The position numbers and the translations under genes are program-made. Shown here in pieces: positions 43,104 through 52,263 of a stretch of DNA of 64,000 bases. The stretch spans positions 1-64,000 of the forward strand of contig NZ_JAILYH010000011.1 in NCBI RefSeq assembly GCF_019793435.1, written 5' to 3'. The first letter of the stretch is position 1; each line of letters begins with the position of its first letter. The notes beneath the pieces are model-generated. The model saw only the letters and a list, made by a program, of their open reading frames with translations. It was not told the DNA's origin and searched no databases. Source of the DNA: Rhizobium redzepovicii. GTDB lineage: Bacteria; Pseudomonadota; Alphaproteobacteria; Rhizobiales; Rhizobiaceae.

Positions 43104-45388
43104 GCGATTCTGGCCTCCCCGCCACTCTCGGCCGGTTTCGGCGAACGTCCGGCACGGGATCGCGTGGCGGCAGCGTTGAGCCGAAGGGCGTTGGTCACCA
43201 CGATGATCGATGACGTGGACATTGCCACCGCTGCGATCAGCGGCGTGGCAAGACCCGCGATCGCCACCGGCACCGCCAGCACGTTGTATCCGATCGCTAG
43301 CGCAAAATTCTGGCGTATCAGTGCAGCCGATCGCCTCGCGACTGCGATCGCTTGAGGGACCGCATCCAGACGGTCATTGAAGAACACAAGATCGGCGGCC
43401 TGTCGGCCGATGTCAGACGCCGTGGCGGGCGCCATGGACACATGGGCGGCAGCAAGCGCCGGTGCATCATTGATGCCGTCGCCTACCATCAGGACGCGGT
43501 GGCCGGATTCGCCCAGTTTTTGACACTCGCCGACCTTTTGCCGTGGCGTCAGCGCCCCCATCGCCCGGCTGATGCCGAGCACCTGTGCGACGTTGTCGAC
43601 CACGCTTTGGCGATCGCCTGAGATGATCAACGTTTCAAACCTGGTTGACCCGAGTTCCTTGATCGCGTCTTGCGCACCCTGGCGAAGCGCATCCTCGAAG
43701 AAGAACCGCGCGAGCATTGCGCCGTTGTGGGAAAGCACGACTTCGGAGAGCGGGCTGTCGACCGTCGACCCCGGTAGAATTGCGCCACATGCAAACGCCT
43801 CGTTGCCCAGCCGGTAGATCTCGCTGCCGCGCGCGGCTTCGAGCCCGCCGCCGGGGATTTCGTTGACGCGCTCGAATGGCGTTCCAGCGTGCCCGACGCT
43901 TCTGGCCAGGGCTTGCGACAGCGGATGCCTCGAGTGGACGGCCAGTCCAGCCGCTTTCGCGAGATCCGCCTCGTCGGCGGCTTCGACCCGGACCAGCCTT
44001 GGGCTGCCCATGGTCAGAGTGCCCGTCTTGTCGAAGGCGACCGTGTCGACCTCCGCAAGTCTTTCGAGCGCGGAGCCGTCTTTCACCATGATCCCCCTGC
44101 GGAAAAGCTCGCCAGCCGCCACGACCTGGACGACGGGAACCGCAAGTCCGAGGGCGCATGGGCATGTAATGATAAGCACGGCGACTGCGACCAGCATCGC
44201 ATGCTTCCAGTCTCCGCCAATGAGCCCCCAAGCAAGAAACGAGACAAGAGCGAGAAGGTGGACCGCCGGGGAGTACAGTGCGGCAGCGCGATCGGCGATG
44301 CGCCGGTAGCGTGCCCTCCCGCCCTCGGCAGCCTCCATGAGGCTGATGATTTCGGCCAAGAGAGAGTCCTTGGAGAGCTTGGTGGCGCGGACGACAAGCG
44401 AGCCAGTGAGGTTCATGGCACCTGAGCTGACCGCGACGCCGCTGGCGACGGCGACCGGAGTGCTTTCGCCGGTAACGATCGCAAGATCGAGATCGCTTTC
44501 GCCGACGACGACCATTCCGTCCACCGGAATCCGTTCGCCGACCGCGACGGCGATCTCATCTCCCACGACGATTTCATCAAGCGGAACGTAACGGCGCGAT
44601 CCATTGGGCGCCAGGAGCAGTGCCCCACGCGGCGCAAGTCGGGCGAGCCCATTGATGGCAGCGCGGGCCTTTTCGCGCATCACATGATCCAGCGTCCTGC
44701 CGATAAGAAGGAAGAACAACAGGGACACGGTCGCGTCGAACCATGCGTGTTCCCCATGATGGGCGGTCTCCCAAAGCGAAACCGCGTAAGAAAGGCTCAC
44801 GGCCAAAGAAATCGGCACGTCCATGTTCGTGCGACCATGCTTCAACGCGTTCCATGCCGACCGGAAAAAGAACCGCCCCGCGTAGACCAGCGCGGGTGCT
44901 GCGATCATCGCCGAGATCCAATGGAACAGATCCCTTGTAGCAGCGTCGGCGCCGGACCAGACCGAGACGGACAGAAGCATGATGTTGGCGGCCGCAAAGC
45001 CGGATACTCCGACGGCGAGGAGAAGCTGGTTCCTTGTCTTGTCGTTCTCCGCGGCAAATGGTGTGAAGAGATGGGCGCGGTATCCAGCGCCGTTGATCGC
45101 GGCGATGATTCCAGTCGGGTCGGCAGCACCATCTTCAGTTTTTTCGGCGTACACGCAGGTTACGCGCCGCGATGTGAGGTTCACCCTGGCCTTCCGAACG
45201 TAGGGGAGCGCCGAAAGGGCCTTCTCCAATGCCGATATGCAGCTCCCGCAGTGGGCATCGGGGACGCTCAGATCGAGCTGCCGTAGTCCCTCGCCCAAAG
45301 AATGGGCTGCGAGCGCGATTTCCTCGGCGCTGACTGATGTGGTGCTCATCGCGAGAACTCCATCCGCGTTCATCATGCAGCACGTCAT
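43100..45388 (-). CDS. fixI: Copper-transporting P1B ATPase FixI/CcoI
   Basis: 762 residues. An N-terminal metal-binding domain holds AHCGSCISAL (CxxC). Eight membrane helices, the CPC metal site in IITCPCALGLAV, DKTGTLT with the phosphorylated Asp, and GDGINDAPAL are all present. It exports copper needed for the CuB site of the cbb3 oxidase. It is coupled by four-base overlaps to fixH and fixS. A complete, functional-looking member of the CcoI group. Confidence 0.95.
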   Translation of the reverse strand: MTCCMMNADGVLAMSTTSVSAEEIALAAHSLGEGLRQLDLSVPDAHCGSCISALEKALSALPYVRKARVNLTSRRVTCVYAEKTEDGAADPTGIIAAINGAGYRAHLFTPFAAENDKTRNQLLLAVGVSGFAAANIMLLSVSVWSGADAATRDLFHWISAMIAAPALVYAGRFFFRSAWNALKHGRTNMDVPISLAVSLSYAVSLWETAHHGEHAWFDATVSLLFFLLIGRTLDHVMREKARAAINGLARLAPRGALLLAPNGSRRYVPLDEIVVGDEIAVAVGERIPVDGMVVVGESDLDLAIVTGESTPVAVASGVAVSSGAMNLTGSLVVRATKLSKDSLLAEIISLMEAAEGGRARYRRIADRAAALYSPAVHLLALVSFLAWGLIGGDWKHAMLVAVAVLIITCPCALGLAVPVVQVVAAGELFRRGIMVKDGSALERLAEVDTVAFDKTGTLTMGSPRLVRVEAADEADLAKAAGLAVHSRHPLSQALARSVGHAGTPFERVNEIPGGGLEAARGSEIYRLGNEAFACGAILPGSTVDSPLSEVVLSHNGAMLARFFFEDALRQGAQDAIKELGSTRFETLIISGDRQSVVDNVAQVLGISRAMGALTPRQKVGECQKLGESGHRVLMVGDGINDAPALAAAHVSMAPATASDIGRQAADLVFFNDRLDAVPQAIAVARRSAALIRQNFALAIGYNVLAVPVAIAGLATPLIAAVAMSTSSIIVVTNALRLNAAATRSRAGRSPKPAESGGEARIA

Positions 45389-45870
45389 TCGCCAAACCCC
45401 GCGGTATCGAGGCGGGAGGCCTCGTGCATCACGACCCTGCCTTCTTTTCGCGAAACGACCTCGACGATCCAGTCACCCGAGGCGACACGGTGCTGGGACT
45501 CAAACTGTCCTTCGCCGATTTTCGTGAATGCGACGTGGAAATCCTCGTGATCGCCCACAGGGCGTTTGAAATTTGCGGCCACCTCATCGACGAGCGTGGG
45601 AGAGCCGTCGCGATTGCGGATGTCGTAGTGGATGCGGCCGCCGGCCAGCGACAGTTTTCCGATGATACCAGACGCCGCCATCGCCTTCATCGCCGCTGCT
45701 TTGGCGTTGAACTCCTGGCTAGCGACATAAGTGTTCTCGACGACGAGACCGCTCCAGCTCGACGAGGCGAACCAGGCCATGGTCACGTTGACGCCGATCA
45801 CCACCGCGAAGAACGAGCATGTGGCAAGCAGCATGTGCCGCCCTGTGAATCCTTGGGTGGAGGTAGTCAT
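45385..45870 (-). CDS. fixH: cbb3 oxidase assembly protein FixH
   Basis: 161 residues with one N-terminal membrane helix (HMLLATCSFFAVVIGVNVTM) and a periplasmic Ig-like domain. SWSGLVVENTYVASQEFNAK is the characteristic FixH segment. Works with FixI in assembly of the oxidase. Overlaps fixG and fixI by four bases on each side. Confidence 0.93.
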   Translation of the reverse strand: MTTSTQGFTGRHMLLATCSFFAVVIGVNVTMAWFASSSWSGLVVENTYVASQEFNAKAAAMKAMAASGIIGKLSLAGGRIHYDIRNRDGSPTLVDEVAANFKRPVGDHEDFHVAFTKIGEGQFESQHRVASGDWIVEVVSRKEGRVVMHEASRLDTAGFGE

Positions 45871-47438
45871 TTGGCGTCTCCCGGTGTGTTGAATGCGGCG
45901 CGATAGGTCGCTCTATCGGAATGTCCGGCGTCCTCGATGGCAAAAAGGAACTCGCTGATCGCGGCGGTCGACTGTTTGCTCGTCACGAAGACCTTGACTG
46001 TTGTCGCGACGTCCGGCGCAGCTTCGATGATAAAGGTCCGCGCGCCCTGCTTGGCTAGTTCAGGAATGCGCATGCTGGCGCCGTCGTCGAGGCCTAAAAG
46101 GCTGAGCTCGATCCTGCGTGGAGCGGGAACCATATTCAGTATTCGCAGTGTGTAGCCGTTGCGGATGGAGCCGTCGCTTTCCAAAACGTATTGCGGGTTT
46201 CGATCGTGAACCACGTTGAGCTCCAGTCGCTCGCGCATTGCGAGATGGACCACCATGGCGACGCCGATCAAAAGCCAGGTGACTGCATAAAACAGCACGC
46301 GTGGACGGAATATGATGCGCCAGTCGAAATGCCGGATGGCCTCGACGAACGAGCCGTCGGCATTCCGCACCTTCGAGGGCTGGACCGGCGTTCTTCCGTC
46401 GTCCGTCGCAATGGCCATGTTGGCCGCGTATTCGCTGAGCGTCGCATACGCTATGAGGCCACGCGGCTTTCCCAGCTTGTCCATGACGCCATCGCAGGCG
46501 TCGATGCACAAGGCGCAGGTAATACATTCCATCTGCTGTCCGTCGCGGATGTCGATACCCATGGGGCAGACGGCCACGCAGGCGTTGCAATCGACACAAT
46601 CGCCGACCGATTGACCGGCAGCCAAGATCTTCTTGGAGTGGCGTGAGCGGGCCTCACCGCGCCAATCGTTGTATGTAACGACAAGAGAATTTTCATCGAG
46701 CATCGCGCCTTGGATTCGCGGCCACGGGCACATGTACGTACAGACCTGTTCGCGCATCAGCCCGCCGAGGACGTAGGTGGTCGCAGTGAGAGTAGCGACG
46801 GTCGCGTAGGCCACGACAGGTGCCTTCGCTGTGAAAAGCGAGACGACAAGCGTCGGCGCGTCGGCGAAATAGAAGATCCAAGCCCCCCCTGTCGCGACGC
46901 CGATCATCAGCCAGATTGCGTGCTTGATGACCCTTTTTCTTGCCTTGTCGAAAGTCCACGGCCCGGCATCAAGCTTCATGCGGGCGTTGCGGTCCCCCTC
47001 GATCGCCCGCTCGACGACAAGGAACAGATCGACCCAGACGGTTTGCGGGCAAGCATATCCGCACCACGCCCGCCCGACGGCAGATGTGACGAGAAAGAGA
47101 CCGAACCCTGCCATGACAAGCAGGCCCGCTACGTAATAGAATTCCTGCGGCCAGATCTCGATGAAGAAGAAGAAAAAGCGCCGTGACGCCAGGTCCACCA
47201 GAATAGCCTGATCCGGCGCGTAGGGTCCTCGATCCCAGCGAATCCAAGGAGCCAGGTAGTAGATCCCAAGTGTGATCATCATCACGATCCACTTGAAACG
47301 CCGAAAGCGCCCTTCGGCGCGCTTGGGAAATACCTTCTTTCGGGCAGCATAAAGTGGTTCACGTTTGCCGCGGGCGTTCACGGGTTCCGCGTCTATCCGT
47401 TCGACCGGGCTGGGATCTGGTGCTGTGTAGATATTCAT
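45867..47438 (-). CDS. fixG: Membrane ferredoxin-like protein FixG/CcoG
   Basis: About 523 residues from the ATG at 47438; a GTG at 47459 adds seven. Five to six membrane helices and two 4Fe-4S sites in CVDCNACVAVCPMGIDI and CITCALCIDACD, plus a C-terminal Ig-like domain. FixG/CcoG reduces copper for delivery to the cbb3 oxidase. First gene of fixGHIS, with a FixK box 54 bases upstream. Confidence 0.95.
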   Translation of the reverse strand: MNIYTAPDPSPVERIDAEPVNARGKREPLYAARKKVFPKRAEGRFRRFKWIVMMITLGIYYLAPWIRWDRGPYAPDQAILVDLASRRFFFFFIEIWPQEFYYVAGLLVMAGFGLFLVTSAVGRAWCGYACPQTVWVDLFLVVERAIEGDRNARMKLDAGPWTFDKARKRVIKHAIWLMIGVATGGAWIFYFADAPTLVVSLFTAKAPVVAYATVATLTATTYVLGGLMREQVCTYMCPWPRIQGAMLDENSLVVTYNDWRGEARSRHSKKILAAGQSVGDCVDCNACVAVCPMGIDIRDGQQMECITCALCIDACDGVMDKLGKPRGLIAYATLSEYAANMAIATDDGRTPVQPSKVRNADGSFVEAIRHFDWRIIFRPRVLFYAVTWLLIGVAMVVHLAMRERLELNVVHDRNPQYVLESDGSIRNGYTLRILNMVPAPRRIELSLLGLDDGASMRIPELAKQGARTFIIEAAPDVATTVKVFVTSKQSTAAISEFLFAIEDAGHSDRATYRAAFNTPGDAK

Positions 47439-47491
47439 CGCGCTCTGTCCGATTTTCACCGCCTTCTTCTCAGCTCTGCGAGAGCCCGTCC

Positions 47492-47505
47492 TTGATCCAG
47501 GTCAA
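47492..47505 (-). promoter_or_regulatory. FixK/FNR box upstream of fixGHIS
   Basis: TTGAT-CCAG-GTCAA, 54 bases before the fixG ATG. Standard anaerobox position for fixGHIS. Confidence 0.85.
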
Positions 47506-47622
47506 GAATGACAACTGAAAAAAATGGGCCACGCTCCGGACAGGAAGCGCGGCCCCAAGGGGTTGGTGCCCTTCGTTGTGGCGGCAAGCTGGCGTCGGCT
47601 CACCTTGACGGGCCTAAATGAT

Positions 47623-47652
47623 GGCCACGCCTCGGAACGAAAAGGCGTGGCC
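47623..47652 (-). terminator. Terminator after fixNOQP operon
   Basis: GGCCACGCCT and AGGCGTGGCC form a perfect 10-pair stem, 36 bases past the last stop of the fixNOQP transcript. A second similar but imperfect stem (GGGCCACGCT / AGCGCGGCCC) lies at about 47525-47555, so termination may be double. Confidence 0.65.
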
Positions 47653-47687
47653 TGGAGGAACTGCGGGGAACGTCCTGGGAAGGTTGT

Positions 47688-47873
47688 CTACCTGCTTGTC
47701 GGCTTCTGATCTTTGAGCCCGATCAAACTTACCATCGAATTCCCGATCTTTTCAGCGTCCGTCTGTTCGGACTCTGCCGCGATTGGCTTGGCGCGTACGG
47801 AAACGCGCGAGTGGACGACTGCGCGCGGTACGCCGTAAAGAGCGAGCAAGGGATTATGGTCGTGTGTCGTCAT
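47688..47873 (-). CDS. 61-residue protein downstream of fixP
   Basis: ATG at 47873 with AAGGA upstream, starting 11 bases after fixP on the same transcript. The product MTTHDHNPLLALYGVPRA... is soluble and mildly basic, with no Cys and no membrane helix. Its C-terminus is ...KIGNSMVSLIGLKDQKP. I do not recognise it. Its tight spacing to fixNOQP and its position before the terminator suggest a role in oxidase assembly or regulation, by context only. Confidence 0.55.
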   Translation of the reverse strand: MTTHDHNPLLALYGVPRAVVHSRVSVRAKPIAAESEQTDAEKIGNSMVSLIGLKDQKPTSR

Positions 47874-47884
47874 GTTGGTATCCT

Positions 47885-48757
47885 TCAGGTCCCGCCGCCA
47901 AGAGAGTGGACGAACACAGTCAGTTCCTTCACGGTGCTGTCGCCCAAACGGGCAGCCCACGACGGCATCACTCCATGCTTGGGCGCCGTGACCTGGCGGG
48001 CGATCGCGTCCTCCCCTCGTCCCTTGAGCCAGATCGCGTCGGCAAGGTCAGGAGCACCCATGTCAACCTTGCCTTTGGCGTTCTCGGCGTGGCACGCCGC
48101 GCAATTGTCGAGGAATATCTGCTTGCCAGCTTCCGCAGCCGCTGGGTTAGAGGGCGTGTTAGTCAGGCCCCAGACATAGGCCGCGACCTGTTTCGTCTGA
48201 TCTGGACTCAACATGTCGGCGAAGGCCGGCATCTCAGAGACGTGCGTGTCTGCATCCCCGTCGAAGCGAATACCGTGCGCGATCGTCGTGTTGATGGAAT
48301 CGAGGTCGCCTCCCCATAGCCAGTCGTCGTCGTTCAAATTGGGAAACCCCGGCCCGCCGCTGGCTCCCGAGCCATGACACGGCGCGCAATTCACCTTGAA
48401 GGCCGAAGCCCCGCCGGCGATCGCGAACTCGCGCAGGGCTGGATCGGCGTCGATCTCCTGCACCGTCCTGGTGGCGATCATATCGTGAAACTTCATCTGC
48501 CCCGCCTTGGCGACGTCGACATCCTGTTGGAGCTCGGCGCGGCTGGAGAACCCTAGATAGCCCTTGGTGGCAGAAGTGATCATGGGGATCGCGGGATAAG
48601 CGAAGGCGTAGCCGATGGCCCACAGGATGCAGACGTAGAACGTCCAGACCCACCATCTGGGCATCGGATTGTTAAGCTCGCGGATCCCGTCCCATTCATG
48701 GCCCGTAGTTTCGACGCCGCTGATTTCATCGACATGCTTTTCCGACATCTCAGTCAT
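47885..48757 (-). CDS. fixP: cbb3 oxidase diheme cytochrome c subunit FixP
   Basis: 290 residues. N-terminal membrane helix (WWVWTFYVCILWAIGYAFAY) and two class I heme c sites, CAPCH at ~125 and CAACH at ~215, with distal Met in periplasmic domains. It passes electrons to FixO and FixN. The start overlaps the end of fixQ by eight bases. Full length. Confidence 0.95.
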   Translation of the reverse strand: MTEMSEKHVDEISGVETTGHEWDGIRELNNPMPRWWVWTFYVCILWAIGYAFAYPAIPMITSATKGYLGFSSRAELQQDVDVAKAGQMKFHDMIATRTVQEIDADPALREFAIAGGASAFKVNCAPCHGSGASGGPGFPNLNDDDWLWGGDLDSINTTIAHGIRFDGDADTHVSEMPAFADMLSPDQTKQVAAYVWGLTNTPSNPAAAEAGKQIFLDNCAACHAENAKGKVDMGAPDLADAIWLKGRGEDAIARQVTAPKHGVMPSWAARLGDSTVKELTVFVHSLGGGT

Positions 48758-48902
48758 CCTTCAGGGGAATATCGGCGGCTTCGGCGGCCGTCTGCTTGCT
48801 GCCGGGGCGAAGGGTGTAGAGGACGGCGCCCACGAAGAAGGCGGCCATTGCCAGCAGACCCCAACTGTCGGCGAAGTGTCTCATTGCAGTATAGGTTTCC
48901 AT
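48750..48902 (-). CDS. fixQ: cbb3 oxidase subunit FixQ
   Basis: 50 residues: METYTAMRHFADSWGLLAMA, one membrane helix, then LYTLRPGSKQTAAEAADIPL, the hallmark FixQ/CcoQ tail. It stabilises the oxidase complex. Located between fixO and fixP, as in other rhizobia. Confidence 0.93.
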   Translation of the reverse strand: METYTAMRHFADSWGLLAMAAFFVGAVLYTLRPGSKQTAAEAADIPLKDD

Positions 48903-48910
48903 GGATCACC

Positions 48911-49645
48911 TCATCGGTAGCCGGTCGCGTCGTCGTAGGTCGAGAAATCGACCAACGTTCCGAGCATCTGCAGGTAGGACACCAGGGCGTCCATTTCGGT
49001 CAGCCTGGCGGGATCGCCGTCGAAGTCGCCGACTTTCGCCTTTGGATAGCGCTCGAGCAGCGCCGTGGTGTCGGCGTTCGGATCAGCCTGCGTCTTCATG
49101 TCGGCCTGAGCATTGGCCAGCATGTCGTCCGTGTAAGGAACGCCGACGTCTTCATTGGCCTTGAGGTCCATGCCGATGTCCTTGACCGAAATCTCGTTCG
49201 TCTTCAGGAACGCGTATTTTGGCATGATCGATTCAGGCACAACCGCCCGCGGATCGGAAAGATGTTGGACGTGCCATTCGTTCGAATAGCGGCCTCCGAC
49301 ACGAGCCAGGTCCGGGCCGGTGCGCTTGGAACCCCACTGGAACGGGTGGTCATACATGGACTCGGCCGCCAGCGAGTAATGGCCGTAGCGTTCCACCTCA
49401 TCTCGGAACGGCCGTATCATCTGGCTGTGGCAGAGATAGCAGCCTTCGCGAATGTAGATGTTTCGTCCGGCCAGCTCGAGAGGAGTGTAGGGACGCATCC
49501 CCTCCACCTTCTCGATGGTGTTCTGGAGATAGAACAGAGGAGCGATTTCGACGATGCCGCCGATGCTCACGACGAGGAGCGAACCGACAAGAAGGAGGGT
49601 GGCGTTCTTCTCGAGGATCTTATGCTTGTCTAATATCGATGCCAT
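48911..49645 (-). CDS. fixO: cbb3 oxidase monoheme cytochrome c subunit FixO
   Basis: 244 residues. One N-terminal membrane helix (LLLVGSLLVVSIGGIVEIAP) and a heme c site REGCYLCHSQMIRPF. RTGPDLARVGGRYSNEWH and a C-terminal VSYLQMLGTLVDF match CcoO. Receives electrons from FixP. Eight bases downstream of fixN. Confidence 0.95.
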   Translation of the reverse strand: MASILDKHKILEKNATLLLVGSLLVVSIGGIVEIAPLFYLQNTIEKVEGMRPYTPLELAGRNIYIREGCYLCHSQMIRPFRDEVERYGHYSLAAESMYDHPFQWGSKRTGPDLARVGGRYSNEWHVQHLSDPRAVVPESIMPKYAFLKTNEISVKDIGMDLKANEDVGVPYTDDMLANAQADMKTQADPNADTTALLERYPKAKVGDFDGDPARLTEMDALVSYLQMLGTLVDFSTYDDATGYR

Positions 49646-49653
49646 TTTTCACC

Positions 49654-51276
49654 TCACTCGGCAGGCTGTGCCTGGGGCACGTAAGCGGTCGGAATAGCTA
49701 GCTCATCGCGCAGGTGGCCGCGGATCGTCATGACGACGTTCCAAGCCATCACGATCCCACCGGCCAGATAGAGGCCGCCTCCGACGACGCGCAGCACGTA
49801 GTATGGGAACATGGCGGCCACGGTCTCCGCGAACGAGTAGACAAGGAAGCCCTGCGAATTATACTCGCGCCACATCAGACCCTGCTGGATCCCGGCCACC
49901 CAGAGCACGGCGGCGTAAATGACGATGCCGAGGGTGGCGAGCCAGAAGTGCCAGTTGACCATTCGCAGGCTGTAGAGACGCTCGCGTCCCCAAAGCTTGG
50001 GCGTCAGATAGTAGATCGCCCCGAAGGTGATCATGCCGACCCAGCCAAGGGCTCCCGAATGCACATGGCCGATCGTCCACTCGGTGTAGTGGCTGAGCGA
50101 GTTGACCGTCTTTATCGACATCATCGGACCCTCGAAGGTCGACATGCCGTAGAAGGCGATGGCAATGATCATCATCCGGATGATCGGATCGGTGCGCACT
50201 TTGTCCCAAGCCCCCGAAAGGGTCATGAGGCCATTGATCATGCCGCCCCAGGACGGCATCCAGAGCATGACCGAGAAGACCATGCCGAGAGTCTGGGCCC
50301 AATCGGGCAGCGCTGTGTAGTGCAGGTGATGCGGGCCGGCCCAGATATACATGAAGATCAATGCCCAGAAGTGGATGATCGACAGCCGATAGGAATAGAC
50401 GGGTCGGTTGGCCTGCTTCGGCACGAAGTAGTACATCATGCCAAGGAAGCCAGCGGTGAGGAAAAAGCCGACGGCGTTGTGGCCGTACCACCATTGTGTC
50501 AGAGCGTCCTGGACCCCGGAGAAGACGGAGTAGCTCTTCGAGCCCAGAAAGGACGCGGGAACGGCAAGGTTGTTGACCACGTGCAGCATCGCAATCGTCA
50601 CGATGAAGCCAAGATAGAACCAATTCGCGACGTAGATATGAGGTTCCCGACGCTTTAGGATCGTCCCAAGATAGACGGCTAGGTAGGCCACCCAAACGAG
50701 CGTAAGCCAGACGTCGACGTACCATTCCGGTTCCGCATATTCTCGGGCTTGATTGATGCCAAGGACGTAGCCAGTCGCCGCCATCACGATGAAGAGCTGG
50801 TATCCCCAGAAGACAAACCAGGCGAGGCTGCCGCCGAACAGGCGCGCATGACAGGTCCGCTGGACGACGTAGAAGGAGGTCATGATGAGCGCGTTGCCGC
50901 CGAAGGCGAAGATGACGGCCGAGGTGTGCACGGGACGGAGACGGCCGAAGTTGAGATACGGCGCTAGATTGAGGTCCGGGAACGCCAACTGTGCAGCGAC
51001 GACCACGCCGACGAGAAAGCCGACGACGCCCCAGAAGACCGTAGCGATCAGTCCGTAGCGGATGACCTCGTCGAAATAACCCGACGTATCGGCCTTCGGC
51101 TGATTTCCAGCCGGCGAAAAGTCGACCTTCCTCAGCAGTAATATGGTGCCTGCGCATAGACAGACGCATAGTATGCCCATATGGACCGCAAATAGGTGAT
51201 CGTGCGCGAAGGCGGCTCCTAGCAGGGCCAGGAAAGCAGCGACCGCGACCACTACTGTTTCCGTTGTGTAGTTCAT
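49654..51276 (-). CDS. fixN: cbb3 oxidase catalytic subunit FixN
   Basis: 540 residues, 12 or more membrane helices. Heme and CuB ligands are visible: His in VHTSAVIFAFGGNAL, YGHNAVGFFLTAGFLG, GPHHLHYTALPDW and EWTIGHVHSGALGW. Reduces O2 to water with high oxygen affinity. First gene of fixNOQP. The FixK box at 51365 is 89 bases upstream. Confidence 0.96.
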   Translation of the reverse strand: MNYTTETVVVAVAAFLALLGAAFAHDHLFAVHMGILCVCLCAGTILLLRKVDFSPAGNQPKADTSGYFDEVIRYGLIATVFWGVVGFLVGVVVAAQLAFPDLNLAPYLNFGRLRPVHTSAVIFAFGGNALIMTSFYVVQRTCHARLFGGSLAWFVFWGYQLFIVMAATGYVLGINQAREYAEPEWYVDVWLTLVWVAYLAVYLGTILKRREPHIYVANWFYLGFIVTIAMLHVVNNLAVPASFLGSKSYSVFSGVQDALTQWWYGHNAVGFFLTAGFLGMMYYFVPKQANRPVYSYRLSIIHFWALIFMYIWAGPHHLHYTALPDWAQTLGMVFSVMLWMPSWGGMINGLMTLSGAWDKVRTDPIIRMMIIAIAFYGMSTFEGPMMSIKTVNSLSHYTEWTIGHVHSGALGWVGMITFGAIYYLTPKLWGRERLYSLRMVNWHFWLATLGIVIYAAVLWVAGIQQGLMWREYNSQGFLVYSFAETVAAMFPYYVLRVVGGGLYLAGGIVMAWNVVMTIRGHLRDELAIPTAYVPQAQPAE

Positions 51277-51364
51277 GATGTCGTCCCCAGTGCGCAGACG
51301 ACCGCGTCGCGGCCGGCTCTCTCGTACTTTGAGGCAGGACTGTCATGGGTGCGGCCCGGCCTCC

Positions 51365-51378
51365 TTGATCTAGGTCAA
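51365..51378 (-). promoter_or_regulatory. FixK/FNR box upstream of fixNOQP
   Basis: TTGAT-CTAG-GTCAA in the fixN-fixK intergenic region, 89 bases before the fixN ATG. It could also affect divergent fixK, for example as a site of negative feedback. Confidence 0.85.
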
Positions 51379-51411
51379 AGAGCGAGGACTTTGGCGCCCA
51401 GGCATGGCGCA

Positions 51412-51427
51412 GTTACATGCTGTTACA
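51412..51427 (+). promoter_or_regulatory. K-box direct repeat upstream of fixK
   Basis: GTTACA-TGCT-GTTACA, a direct repeat 87 bases before the fixK ATG. It has the form GTTACA-N4-GTTACA that I recall for the FxkR-binding K-box of Rhizobium fixK promoters. It supports control of fixK by hFixL-FxkR. Confidence 0.75.
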
Positions 51428-51513
51428 CAGTCTCACCATTTGCAACGGGCCAATCATTCCGGTGTGACGCGGGTGCTGTCTATTTCAGGCATCGAAAACG
51501 CGGGGACACCAAG

Positions 51514-52245
51514 ATGCTGATGCAGAATCGCCAAGCTTTCCAACCAGTCGAAGCCGCCTCGGACATTGCGCGCGGCGGGCGTTCGCTTGGTTCGTTATTC
51601 CAGATGTCGACGGTTGAACTCGTTCCGGCTGGAAAGGCTATCTGCTGGGAAGGCGACGCTGCGAAGCATCTCTTCCAAGTCGTGGAGGGCGTCGTCCGCC
51701 TCCAGCGCATCATCGGCGAAGGACGCCGCGTGATTACCGCTTTCCACTTCGCAGGCGACGTTATCGGCGCCTTTTTGCAGAGCGACTTCCTGTTCACGGC
51801 CGAAGCCGTCACCGACTGCAAGATCCGCCGCGTTTCGCGCAAAAGCTTCAATGAGGAGGTTGGCCGGTGCGACTTGCTGCGTCCGGAATATATTTCCCTG
51901 CTCTGCAAGGAAACCGTCGCGGCTCATGACCAGATGGTGCTTCTCTCCAAGAAGAATGCCGAAGAGCGGTTGTGCACATTCATCGCCAGACTGGTGTCCC
52001 GTCGCAACGCCGAGGTCCACAAGGGCCTACTGCGGATTCCCATGAACCGACAGGATATCGCGGACTACCTCGGCCTGACCATCGAAACGGTCTCCCGAAC
52101 GATCACCAAGCTTGCGTCCCGCAACGTCCTCCTTCCGGAAGGGCGCCACGACCTGAGGATCGTGAACCTGCGCCGGCTGCAGGAGCTGTCGGGCAACCCG
52201 GATGATTTTTCAGAGAAAACCTGCCATAGCGTCAGTCTCCACTAA
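51514..52245 (+). CDS. fixK: Transcription activator FixK
   Basis: 243 residues from the ATG at 51514, in the same frame as weaker upstream starts. Crp/Fnr fold without the FnrN N-terminal Cys cluster. The helix-turn-helix MNRQDIADYLGLTIETVSRT carries E-T-V-S-R, the FNR/FixK recognition signature that reads TTGA...TCAA. It activates the boxed operons of this window. It lies 18 bases before the hybrid fixL gene and is divergent from fixN. Confidence 0.92.
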   Translation: MLMQNRQAFQPVEAASDIARGGRSLGSLFQMSTVELVPAGKAICWEGDAAKHLFQVVEGVVRLQRIIGEGRRVITAFHFAGDVIGAFLQSDFLFTAEAVTDCKIRRVSRKSFNEEVGRCDLLRPEYISLLCKETVAAHDQMVLLSKKNAEERLCTFIARLVSRRNAEVHKGLLRIPMNRQDIADYLGLTIETVSRTITKLASRNVLLPEGRHDLRIVNLRRLQELSGNPDDFSEKTCHSVSLH

Positions 52246-52263
52246 TCGAACGCTGGATAAGCC

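Noticed and set aside
49859..51346. 495-codon frame in fixN
   Set aside because: Same strand, other frame, inside the certain fixN gene; Arg/His-rich low-complexity product.
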